A stretch of 64,000 nt of DNA from assembly GCA_038214295.1 (NCBI GenBank), contig JBBQSA010000006.1, positions 29,146-93,145 of the forward strand, in the 5' to 3' direction. Numbering within the stretch: the stretch's first letter is position 1; each line of letters opens with the position of its first letter. Under the pieces are notes generated by a model. The model made no database searches. It saw only the letters and a program-made list of their open reading frames with translations, and was not told the DNA's origin. The translations under genes and the position numbers were made by a program. The stretch comes from SHZI01 sp038214295 (lineage in GTDB: Bacteria; Pseudomonadota; Gammaproteobacteria; Steroidobacterales; GCA-2729495). Below, one piece after another: positions 58,127 through 64,000 of this stretch.

Positions 58127-59434
58127 GTGAATAGCAAACAGGCAGGCCCCACCCGGCGCCCGGTCAAGTTCACCAACGCCGCCCTGGACGCCCTCAAGCC
58201 CGCCGCGGATCGGTACGAAGTCCTCGACAGCGAGCAGCGCGGCCTGCGCATCCGGGTAACGCCCAACGGCATCAAGACCTTCGCCCTGCTCTACCGGCGC
58301 CCCGACGGCCACCTGGTCCGGTACACCCTGGGCAAGTACGGCACTGACCTGACCGTGAAGGAGGCCCGCGACGAAGCCCTCCGCATCAAGGGCCAGGCCC
58401 GGCAGAAGGATGCCGCCGACCCGGCCACGGAGAAGAAGGCCAAGCGGGCAGCCGCCAAGCGCCAACAGCGCATCATCCTGCGCACCTTCCTGGTGGGCGA
58501 CTTCGCCGACAGCATCAAGGCGGAACAGCGGTCAGGAGCCGCCACCGTTCAGCGCATCACGGCCGCGTTCTCGGAGTTCCTCGACAAGCCCCTGCCCGAC
58601 CTGACCCCGTGGGCCCTGCAGAAGTGGGCCAGGGAGCGTAAGGCGGCCGGCAAGTCCGCCTACACCATCGACCGGGACCAGACGGCACTGGGCACACTGT
58701 TCCGCTACGCGATGAGCGCCGGCCTGGTGTCGGCCAGTCCGCTGCGGAAGCCCATCGACGGCAGCCGCAACCAGCTGCGCCAGAAACTCGACCCCAACCA
58801 ACTGCCCCGCTACCTGTCACCGGCCGAGGAATCCCGGCTGCGCACCGCGCTCGCCGACCGTGACGACCGCATCCGTACTGAACGCGAGAGCGCGAATCGC
58901 TGGCGCTCACGGCGCAGCTATGAACTGTTGCCGGCCGTGGGCCCGTATGCGGACCATCTGACCCCAATGGTGCTCCTGGTCCTGCAGACCGGGCTCCGGC
59001 CAGGGCGGGAACTGTTCGAGCTCGCGTGGGGCGCCATCAATACGCACGCCAGCACCCTGACCGTGACGGGGCTGACCGCGAAAACCGGCAAGAGCCGCAC
59101 TATTCCGCTCAACGCCGAAGCCCTGGCCGTACTGCGCACCTGGCGCAAATGCGCCGCGGCCACCGACGGGCTCGTATTTCCCAGCGTCAACGGCAAGCCC
59201 TTCGACAACATCAAGAAGGCGTGGGGCACGGTGGCCGCTACCGCCAAGCTGCGGGACTGCCCGCCCTACGCGCTCCGGCACACCTTCGCCACCCGCCTGG
59301 TCATGGCGAACAAGCCGCTGCCGGTGGTGCAGAAGCTCATGGGCCATTCGAGCATCACCATGACGATGCGGTACACCCACGTCGAGGCGGCCGATATGCG
59401 AGACGCCGTGGATGCCCTGGCGGTGACGGCATGA
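58127..59434 (+). CDS. int: Tyrosine-type site-specific integrase
   Basis: 435 residues; GTG with GGAGGA six bases upstream. N-terminal DUF4102-type arm-binding domain (about residues 14-95), core-binding domain (about 120-210) and catalytic domain with Arg291 (TGLRPGREL), Tyr381/Arg384 (YALRHTFAT, Tyr in place of box II His as often seen), His407 (MGHSS) and nucleophile Tyr416 (MRYTHVE). P4-like integrases target tRNA genes, in line with the tRNA-Val fragment 165 bases upstream. Confidence 0.95.
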   Translation: MNSKQAGPTRRPVKFTNAALDALKPAADRYEVLDSEQRGLRIRVTPNGIKTFALLYRRPDGHLVRYTLGKYGTDLTVKEARDEALRIKGQARQKDAADPATEKKAKRAAAKRQQRIILRTFLVGDFADSIKAEQRSGAATVQRITAAFSEFLDKPLPDLTPWALQKWARERKAAGKSAYTIDRDQTALGTLFRYAMSAGLVSASPLRKPIDGSRNQLRQKLDPNQLPRYLSPAEESRLRTALADRDDRIRTERESANRWRSRRSYELLPAVGPYADHLTPMVLLVLQTGLRPGRELFELAWGAINTHASTLTVTGLTAKTGKSRTIPLNAEALAVLRTWRKCAAATDGLVFPSVNGKPFDNIKKAWGTVAATAKLRDCPPYALRHTFATRLVMANKPLPVVQKLMGHSSITMTMRYTHVEAADMRDAVDALAVTA

Positions 59435-60000
59435 GCGCCAGGATCCCGACCCGCAAAACACGGCGCAGTGTTATCAAGTCAATCCCGGCAACCGGCCAGG
59501 ACAACATCGACGCGCTGCTGGCACGACTTCAACGCCAGGCCGCCGACGCTTTCGCCCGAGCAGGACTGCCAGTTACTCTCGACTTTCGCACCCTGCCCTC
59601 GCGGTCAAGCGAGTGGTACGCCGCCAAGCTGCTGTCGAATGTGGCGCTGCTGCGAGCGGCGATGGCAACCGGCGACCCGGGCAGCATCGCCTACAGCGCC
59701 GTCTGCATGATGGAGACCGTGGAGCACGCCAACCTGGACGGCTTCGGCTCCGCATTGACGATTGGTGCTCAGTCCCTCACCACGGCGGCGCGCGGGCGGC
59801 AAGTCAATTCGTCGAAGCGCGAGCAACGGGCCAAGGTGTGCCGCCGCGTCTGGCGAGAGGTGCAAGCGAAGAATCGCCACCTTCAGCGCACCGCTGTCAG
59901 TGAACGCGTGGCTGCACTAGTTCGCAAGGAACATCCCGACCTGTTCCCCCCATCCTGGACCGGCAAGAGCACGCGCAACCTGGTGCCCGCCAAAACATAG
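59431..60000 (+). CDS. Hypothetical element protein, 189 residues
   Basis: Starts inside the integrase stop (ATGA), so coupled to it. Basic N-terminus (ARIPTRKTRRS), a helical middle (YAAKLLSNVALLRAAMA...SVCMMETVEHANLDGF) and a basic C-terminal half (REQRAKVCRRVWREVQAKNRH...) that could bind nucleic acid. No family recognised. Confidence 0.7.
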   Translation: MSARIPTRKTRRSVIKSIPATGQDNIDALLARLQRQAADAFARAGLPVTLDFRTLPSRSSEWYAAKLLSNVALLRAAMATGDPGSIAYSAVCMMETVEHANLDGFGSALTIGAQSLTTAARGRQVNSSKREQRAKVCRRVWREVQAKNRHLQRTAVSERVAALVRKEHPDLFPPSWTGKSTRNLVPAKT

Positions 60001-60023
60001 TCGGAAATTCGCCTTAGATTTTC

Positions 60024-60060
60024 CCGGCATAGATGCCGGATGCTCCCTCCACGTTGGAGG
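60024..60060 (+). repeat. Two hairpins upstream of the AlpA-like gene, one covering its ribosome-binding site
   Basis: CCGGCAT-AG-ATGCCGG (60024-60039) is a perfect 7-bp palindromic stem. CCTCCA-CGT-TGGAGG (60046-60060) is a 6-bp stem whose right arm is the Shine-Dalgarno sequence (GGAGG) of the ATG at 60068. If it folds in the mRNA, it would hide the ribosome-binding site of the regulator. Confidence 0.65.
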
Positions 60061-60067
60061 TGAGCGA

Positions 60068-60283
60068 ATGAAGCCTAAGGACAATGACCTCGAGGGGCTC
60101 CGGTCTCTCGCCACACCAGAAGCCGCCGAACTCCTGGGCGTGCGGCCATCAGTGATGGAAAGCTGGCGCCACACCGGCGCCGGGCCGCCCTTCGTGCGGC
60201 TCAACCACAAAACCGTTCGCTACCGCATCCGCGACCTGGCCGCCTGGCAGGAATCTCGCGTGCGGAAGAACACTGCCGCCTGA
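60068..60283 (+). CDS. AlpA/excisionase-like HTH regulator, 71 residues
   Basis: Winged-helix MerR/HTH_17 type: LATPEAAELLGVRPSVMESWRHTGAGPPFVRLNHKTVRYRIRDLAAW is the classic AlpA-like recognition helix and wing. In P4-type elements AlpA controls excision and gene expression; in Gram-negative satellites it is the main activator. Good GGAGG start signal sequestered in a hairpin. Confidence 0.85.
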   Translation: MKPKDNDLEGLRSLATPEAAELLGVRPSVMESWRHTGAGPPFVRLNHKTVRYRIRDLAAWQESRVRKNTAA

Positions 60284-60291
60284 AACAGAAA

Positions 60292-60337
60292 AGGCCGCAC
60301 ACCGGGCTTCTCTTGGCAGGGAACCGGCGTGCGGCCT
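60292..60337 (+). repeat. Strong stem-loop between AlpA-like gene and Cys-rich genes
   Basis: AGGCCGCAC-A-CCGG and CCGG-C-GTGCGGCCT pair as 9 bp, one mismatch, then 4 bp, around an 18-base loop. It follows the AlpA-like stop by 8 bases. No T-run follows, so it is not a classical terminator; it may be an RNA processing or attenuation structure. Confidence 0.6.
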
Positions 60338-60356
60338 CCAACCCGGAGCACCGAAC

Positions 60357-60581
60357 GTGAGAAATATTCTACCCCCGAATTCTTCCCGCTGTCTCTGCCG
60401 CCCCTGCGGCGAGGTTTTCTCCAATGTCGGCAATTTCGACCGGCACCGCCGAAACGGTGAATGCAGGCCTCCGGCCATCGCGGGGCTGGTAATGGTCGCC
60501 GGGGTCTGGAAACGACCCGATACGCGACCCACGCAGGCAATGGCGCGATTCCACGCCTATGCCCTGGAGGCGCGGCCATGA
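60357..60581 (+). CDS. FDXHR-type putative zinc-binding protein, 74 residues
   Basis: GTG start. CLCRPCGEVFSNVGNFDRHRRNGEC has a Cys-x2-Cys pair, the FDRHR motif and a trailing Cys, matching the small FDXHR zinc-binding family common in phages and satellites of Gram-negatives. Role unknown. Coupled to the next gene by ATGA. Confidence 0.75.
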   Translation: MRNILPPNSSRCLCRPCGEVFSNVGNFDRHRRNGECRPPAIAGLVMVAGVWKRPDTRPTQAMARFHAYALEARP

Positions 60582-60754
60582 GCACCGTCATCCCGTTTCG
60601 GCGTCCGCGCCGCGAGTGCCGCTGCGGCTACTGGTTCATCCCGCGCCAGGCATCGCATTGGCTGTGCGCCAACTGCTACCGCTGGGCGCGGATCGGCGCC
60701 TTCGTCACGGGTACGCGGCGGCAGTTTGAAAAGCTGCGGGAGGCCGGGCGATGA
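60578..60754 (+). CDS. Small Cys-rich protein, 58 residues
   Basis: ATG at 60578 inside the previous stop. ECRCGYWFIPR and HWLCANCYRW give a Cys-x-Cys plus Cys-x2-Cys zinc-ribbon-like pattern; the rest is basic. Overlaps the next gene by ATGA. Reality is supported by the coupled overlaps on both sides. Confidence 0.6.
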   Translation: MSTVIPFRRPRRECRCGYWFIPRQASHWLCANCYRWARIGAFVTGTRRQFEKLREAGR

Positions 60755-60960
60755 GTATCCCGCCAGACCGATGCGCCGCCTGCGGGCACGCTGCTGACGC
60801 TCAATCCGTCATCGCCGTCTATGTCACCACGGACGGCCGGAGTTACCCGCATCATCTCTGTGGTGATTGTGCCGCTCGTGCATCAGCCAGCCGGAGCGGC
60901 CACGCGACCGTCGCGGAGCAGGTCGAGCTCCGGCTGCTACCCGCCGGAGGTTCTGCATGA
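60751..60960 (+). CDS. Small Cys-rich protein, 69 residues
   Basis: CAACGHAADAQSV near the N-terminus and HHLCGDCAARA form two Cys-x2-Cys knuckles with nearby His, a likely zinc-binding fold. Overlaps both neighbours by ATGA. Function unknown. Confidence 0.62.
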   Translation: MSIPPDRCAACGHAADAQSVIAVYVTTDGRSYPHHLCGDCAARASASRSGHATVAEQVELRLLPAGGSA

Positions 60961-62717
60961 GCAGCTACGAGATCGCTGTCGAACTGGTGGGCGAGTACGA
61001 CGTGCCCGTGTTCCCGTGTAGCGCCGACAAGAAGCCGCTCACCGCCCACGGCTTCAAGGATGCGTCCCGGGACCTGGAGGTCATCGACCGCTGGTTTCTC
61101 GACTCCGACAACCTGGTGGGCGTGCCCACGGGGCGGGCCTCCAGGCTGTTCGTCCTCGACATCGACCCCGCCGGGGCGGCTTGGTACTCGGAGCACGCCG
61201 CGGCGCTCGCGTGCAGCCGGATCCACAAGACCAGGCGCGGCTGGCACCTGGTCTACCGGATGCCCGACACCCAGCTCGGCATCGGCACGGGCCTGGTCCC
61301 TGGCGTGGACTGGCGAGGCGATGGCGGTTACGTCATCTGGTGGCCTGCCGCTGGCCTGCCGGCTACCGGCGACCTGCTCGACCTGGCGGCGCCCCCAGCC
61401 TGGCTGCTCGAGCTGCTGAAGCCTACGGTGAAGCTCAACGGACACGACACCCAGCGCGGGAAGGCCGTGGTCGAGGGTGGCCGGAACGATCACCTGGTCC
61501 GCCGGGCCGGCAAGCTCAGAAGCAAGTCACTCTCACCCGGGGAACTGCTCGCCGCCTTGCAGGCCGCGAATCAGGAACGCTGCAACCCGCCGCTGCCGGA
61601 GGTGGAGGTGGCGACAATTGCCAAGAGCGTCGGCAGGTATCCAGCGCCGGAGGATCCGGATGAACGCCCGCCGGTGGCCTTTGGCGAGATCGTCATTCCC
61701 AGCATGGCGGATCTGGTGCAGACCAACGTCGCGCCTCGAACGTGGTTCTTCGATCAGATAATTCCGGCTGGTGCGTTTCTCTACGTCGGTCGCCCGAAGA
61801 TCGGCAAGAGCTGGTTCCTCATGCAATTGGCCCTGGCTTACTCGAAGGGAGAAGCGTTCCTCGGCTACAACTGTCTGGAGCCTGGAGGTGTTCTGTACAT
61901 CGCGGCAGAGGATGACGCCGCCCGGATGAAGGAACGCTTCAGCATCACCGGACAAATGATTCCACCGAACAACCTGCACGTCATGGTGGGGGAACAGTTC
62001 AGAGCCCTTGCCGATCAGTACGGGCACCTCCGGCTGGTGGAATTTCTGGACGGTTATCTCCGTGCTCACCCCGAGGTGAAGATGGTTCTCGGGGATACCG
62101 AGGCCACCATGCGGGCCATCTGGGACGGTGCCGGCAAGGGCCAGGACATCAAGGCCAAAGACTACGGGGAGACTCGTGAGTTCGACCGGCTCGCCCTGGA
62201 GCATGGGGCCTTCGTGCTGCTGGTCAATCACACCGCCAAGCGCCGCAGCGGTGGGTATCTGGATCTCCACGAGCTCATCAACCGGACCAACGTCGCCCTG
62301 GCCGGATGTTCAGGGAGCATTGTCATGGCCGATCCGCCCAACCGCGAAGTGGGGTCCGACGAGGACAAGGTGCGGATTCTCGGCATCCGGGGGCGGGATC
62401 TCCGCGACGACATCCTCCTCGCGGTGGAGCAGGAAGCGACCGGGATGTTTAAGAGCCTGGGCACCTGGTCAGCAGTAGCCGCTACCGCAGCCGAGAAAGA
62501 AATCCTCGATGCCGTACTGGAGCTGCACCAGGAGGCCCCCCACGGCTGGATCAAGAGCAAGACCATCGCGGAGGCCATCGGCAAGCAGGCCGGGACGGTG
62601 CAGAAAACGATCACCCGTATGCTCAAGGCCAACCACGATGTTTGGCAGGGCTACCGGATCGAAACCCGGGCAAGTAAGGGCCTTCGACTGGTCTCCATGT
62701 ACGGAGAGAAACCTTGA
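60957..62717 (+). CDS. Bifunctional Prim-Pol primase/polymerase - helicase replication protein
   Basis: 586 residues; ATG at 60957 overlaps the previous stop. Prim-Pol domain (residues 5-155): catalytic Asp68-Ile-Asp70 in FVLDIDPAG, His97 in RGWHLVYR, and VDWRGDGGYVIWW. PriCT-1-like linker (about 176-228, RNDHLVRRAGKL...NPPLPEVEVATIAKSV). RecA/RepA-type ATPase with Walker A GRPKIGKS at 278-285 and a Walker B-like VKMVLGDTEA. C-terminal winged helix (residues 530-586), likely the origin-binding part. Would replicate the excised element on its own, with the iterons just downstream as origin. Confidence 0.9.
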   Translation: MSSYEIAVELVGEYDVPVFPCSADKKPLTAHGFKDASRDLEVIDRWFLDSDNLVGVPTGRASRLFVLDIDPAGAAWYSEHAAALACSRIHKTRRGWHLVYRMPDTQLGIGTGLVPGVDWRGDGGYVIWWPAAGLPATGDLLDLAAPPAWLLELLKPTVKLNGHDTQRGKAVVEGGRNDHLVRRAGKLRSKSLSPGELLAALQAANQERCNPPLPEVEVATIAKSVGRYPAPEDPDERPPVAFGEIVIPSMADLVQTNVAPRTWFFDQIIPAGAFLYVGRPKIGKSWFLMQLALAYSKGEAFLGYNCLEPGGVLYIAAEDDAARMKERFSITGQMIPPNNLHVMVGEQFRALADQYGHLRLVEFLDGYLRAHPEVKMVLGDTEATMRAIWDGAGKGQDIKAKDYGETREFDRLALEHGAFVLLVNHTAKRRSGGYLDLHELINRTNVALAGCSGSIVMADPPNREVGSDEDKVRILGIRGRDLRDDILLAVEQEATGMFKSLGTWSAVAATAAEKEILDAVLELHQEAPHGWIKSKTIAEAIGKQAGTVQKTITRMLKANHDVWQGYRIETRASKGLRLVSMYGEKP

Positions 62718-62718
62718 G

Positions 62719-62825
62719 TTACAGACACGAAACACCCCCTGGTGGGTGTGCATACCATGTCTGTATGTCTGTAATGGGGGTGCCTTCCCCCCCTCTCTCT
62801 CTCATTACAGACATTAAAGACAGAC
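62719..62825 (+). repeat. Iteron-like repeat cluster, candidate replication origin
   Basis: The 9-mer TTACAGACA occurs at 62719-62727 and 62805-62813, its complement TGTCTGTAA at 62766-62774, with partial copies TGTCTGT at 62758-62764 and ACAGAC at 62820-62825. The two inner copies make a perfect 12-bp inverted repeat (62765-62776 / 62803-62814) around a GGGG...CCCC stem and a pyrimidine tract. The cluster starts two bases after the replication gene stop, the usual place for a satellite ori. Confidence 0.7.
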
Positions 62826-62901
62826 TAGGTAAGAGAGCAGATTCAGCCCCGGCGCTGGGTGGGCATTGCCGCGAAGCCAGAAGCGTCCTGGGAAAGCGAC
62901 C

Positions 62902-62992
62902 GATGACAACCATGACAACCTCATCCATTTCGTACGTACGCGCACGTCACGCGCATACGGTAGATAAGCGGGAGCTTGTCATGCTTGTCATC
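62902..62992 (+). repeat. 17-bp inverted repeat around a CGTACGTACG palindrome
   Basis: GATGACAACCATGACAA (62902-62918) and TTGTCATGCTTGTCATC (62976-62992) are inverted copies with one mismatch in 17. Each arm is itself a tandem of ATGACAA. Between them lies the perfect palindrome CGTACGTACG (62931-62940). A dimeric regulator's operator or part of the origin is likely. It ends 24 bases before the next gene. Confidence 0.7.
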
Positions 62993-63015
62993 AGCCCTCG
63001 TGTCAGGGGTGGCCC

Positions 63016-63234
63016 ATGACCCGAAACACCATCGGCGGCACCCTCAACCTGGCGGCACTGGTCGCGCTGGCTAACCCTGCCACGGCGCATCGACCGGATG
63101 ACGCGGACACCCTGGCCCGGGAGGCGCACCGCCTGGTCGGCGATGGCCTATCTATTCACGACGTGGCCCATGCCCTGAAGCTGACACCGGCGGCTGTTGC
63201 CCAACTATTAACACCCGAAGGAGATGAACCATGA
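63016..63234 (+). CDS. Small putative HTH protein, 72 residues
   Basis: The C-terminal half LVGDGLSIHDVAHALKLTPAAVAQLL reads as a helix-turn-helix of the sigma-factor/homeodomain type. It follows the 17-bp inverted repeat, which could be its operator. Overlaps the next gene by ATGA. Confidence 0.65.
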   Translation: MTRNTIGGTLNLAALVALANPATAHRPDDADTLAREAHRLVGDGLSIHDVAHALKLTPAAVAQLLTPEGDEP

Positions 63235-63656
63235 CCCTGATCAGGAAAAGCGACGACCTAGCGGCAAGCATTGAAGCGGCCCTGCAAGAGTCGGAGCGAC
63301 GAAAGCGCGACCCGGTATGCCGTGAGGCTTGGCGTCGCGAGTATTGGCTGCTGAACAAGTTGCGGCGCGCTGCCCGTCGGTGGGCAGAGACGGCAAGCCA
63401 CGAGCAGCGCCATCGTCTAGCCGACCTCGACAACGCGAGGGAGCAGGGGACGCCGGTCACTGCGAGGGACTGCGCTGCTGCCCTGATTGGGCCGCACGAG
63501 CAGGCCATAGAAACCTTCTGGTTGCTATTGCTCGGGACCGCTATCCCGTCCGATGAGGATGTCGAGTATTTCGTCGTGAACGCCGTGGCCGATTGCTGGG
63601 CCATGCAGGAAGGGCTGGCCATCGAGGAGGGTGATGAATGCGATGTAACCCTATGA
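63231..63656 (+). CDS. Hypothetical element protein, 141 residues
   Basis: Coupled to the preceding gene (ATGA, with GAAGGAG upstream). Basic helical N-terminal half (SERRKRDPVCREAWRREYWLLNKLRRAARRWAE) and acidic C-terminal end (EEGDECDVTL). No family recognised. Its stop lies 7 bases before the left cos-like block, the place where satellites often carry a packaging-modifying gene, but I cannot assign that. Confidence 0.65.
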   Translation: MTLIRKSDDLAASIEAALQESERRKRDPVCREAWRREYWLLNKLRRAARRWAETASHEQRHRLADLDNAREQGTPVTARDCAAALIGPHEQAIETFWLLLLGTAIPSDEDVEYFVVNAVADCWAMQEGLAIEEGDECDVTL

Positions 63657-63660
63657 ATTC

Positions 63661-63726
63661 ACGGGTCCTCCCCAGCGATACGCAGTGCAGGACAAAGGGT
63701 CGCGGGTTTCGAGACTTTTTCAGCAC
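63661..63726 (+). other. cos-like site, left copy (plus orientation)
   Basis: GGGTCCT at 63663-63669 equals the start of lambda cosQ; the following bases keep CC, GCGAT and CG at the same offsets as lambda. Exactly 38 bases after the first G comes CGCGGGTTTCG (63701-63711), close to the CGCGGGTTTTCG that follows lambda cosN. A T-run (63716-63720) follows. The lambda sequence is from memory. No terminase gene is seen on the plus strand after it. Confidence 0.6.
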
Positions 63727-63830
63727 CCGGCTTTAGGTATGAAGTGAACTTTAAGGTTCTCCGAGAGTGCTGAAACGTCCAAGCGCATGAAAGCAAAAAG
63801 TCTCGAAACCCGCGACCCTTTGACCTGCAC
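63685..63830. repeat. 36-bp inverted repeat flanking 74 bp (core of twin cos-like blocks)
   Basis: 63685-63720 and 63795-63830 are inverted copies with 35 of 36 bases identical. An outer 11-bp perfect repeat (63661-63671 / 63844-63854) lies 13 bases away on each side, and an inner 9-bp repeat TTTCAGCAC / GTGCTGAAA sits at 63718-63726 / 63767-63775. Overall two 60-bp related segments face each other. Confidence 0.95.
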
Positions 63831-63854
63831 GGTCTATGCCTCAGGAGGACCCGT
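63795..63854 (-). other. cos-like site, right copy (minus orientation)
   Basis: Read on the minus strand: GGGTCCT at 63852-63846, then CGCGGGTTTCG beginning 38 bases later at 63814, the same spacing as the left copy. The cosQ-like part lies inside the last codons of the minus-strand gene ending at 63834. Its inner flank differs from the left copy, so only the site was duplicated or shared. Confidence 0.55.
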
Positions 63855-64000
63855 AACCTCCCGCGGCCTGACCCTGACGTGCTTCCGCTTCGGCGGCGGT
63901 TCCGGGATGCCGAGCGCCTGCCGGCGTTCGCTGTCAGTCAGTCCGGCCAGGGCTTCCACCGCGCAGTTCGATGGCTTCGCGGCGAGGCGCTCGGCCACGT
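63834..64000 (-). CDS. Unidentified minus-strand gene (C-terminal 54 residues visible)
   Basis: An open frame enters from the right edge and stops at TAG 63836-63834. The visible part is ERLAAKPSNCAVEALAGLTDS...RQALGIPEPPPKRKHVRVRPREVTG..., with coding-like base use. I do not recognise it. It converges on the 63231-63656 gene and its 3' end overlaps the right cos-like block, so it could belong to the same element or to a second one in the opposite direction. Confidence 0.6.
   Translation of the reverse strand, partial: VAERLAAKPSNCAVEALAGLTDSERRQALGIPEPPPKRKHVRVRPREVTGPPEA

Larger units (their letters stand above)
57913..64000. mobile_element. Integrated phage-satellite-like element (left end to window edge)
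   Basis: Bounded on the left by the tRNA-Val fragment and open on the right. Gene order: tyrosine integrase, hypothetical, AlpA-like regulator, three tiny Cys-rich proteins, Prim-Pol/helicase, iteron-like repeats, inverted repeat, two small genes, twin cos-like blocks, minus-strand gene. Almost all genes overlap stop-to-start. No capsid, tail, terminase, conjugation or resistance gene is visible. This plan (int, alpA, primase-replicase, ori, cos) is that of Gram-negative phage-inducible islands; a cryptic prophage remnant is the main alternative. Confidence 0.75.

Noticed and set aside
63685..63830. A 146-bp MITE or transposon with 36-bp terminal repeats
   Set aside because: No target-site duplication flanks it, related sequence continues outward for another 24 bases on each side, and the cos-like geometry explains the conserved blocks better. 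Not fully excluded.
63685..63830. Retron-type non-coding RNA with paired ends
   Set aside because: No reverse transcriptase gene is visible, and the 36-bp arms are far longer than retron end repeats.

Overview
This GC-rich window reads as a chromosomal segment of an environmental gammaproteobacterium. It carries several gene orders conserved in that class: sdhC-sdhD-sdhA with ygfZ divergent, recJ-prfB-lysS, surE-pcm-nlpD, rpsB-tsf-pyrH-frr-uppS-cdsA-rseP-bamA-skp-lpxD-lpxA-lpxB-rnhB-dnaE-accA-tilS-pyrG-kdsA-eno-ftsB, and map-glnD-dapD-dapE. A GTP-type PEP carboxykinase and an exosortase-A (XrtA/PEP-CTERM) regulatory and exopolysaccharide set point to a free-living lineage (Nevskiales, Steroidobacterales or Chromatiales-like). 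I cannot assign it further.

Layout. 1-11.6 kb: succinate dehydrogenase, the LysRS/RF2/RecJ translation-repair set, SurE/Pcm/NlpD stationary-phase functions, an Smr protein, an enoyl-CoA hydratase-like gene and ftsB. 11.6-34.7 kb: one almost unbroken minus-strand superoperon for translation, envelope biogenesis (Bam, Lpx, Skp, RseP), lipid precursors and DNA replication, driven from a good promoter in front of rpsB. 34.8-47.2 kb: map-glnD-dapD-dapE, dsbB-tsaB, pckG, a cyclase-FHA protein, a methyltransferase, dusA and an N-formylglutamate amidohydrolase-like gene. 47.3-57.8 kb: galE, the PrsK/PrsR two-component pair of the PEP-CTERM system, tRNA-Glu and tRNA-Ala beside gltX, a phosphopantetheinyl transferase, a WecA-like lipid-phosphosugar transferase, a polysaccharide export lipoprotein-family gene and an outer-membrane barrel.

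57.9-64 kb: an integrated element that enters at the 3' half of a tRNA-Val(CAC) gene. A 50-nt tRNA fragment remains at its left edge. It holds a tyrosine integrase, an AlpA-like regulator, three tiny Cys-rich proteins, a Prim-Pol/helicase replication protein, iteron-like repeats right after it, a second 17-bp inverted repeat, two small genes, and two sequence blocks in inverted orientation that resemble lambdoid cos sites (cosQ-like GGGTCCT, then a CGCGGGTTT core exactly 38 nt later in both). The gene set matches the plan of Gram-negative phage-inducible chromosomal islands (satellites). This is the most interesting part of the window. The element runs off the right edge.

Comparative oddities: dxr, ispD and ispF (methylerythritol phosphate pathway), truD, fabZ and rpoS are all missing from the positions they normally occupy in these conserved clusters. 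prfB carries the classical +1 programmed frameshift, so its real start lies upstream of the uninterrupted reading frame.
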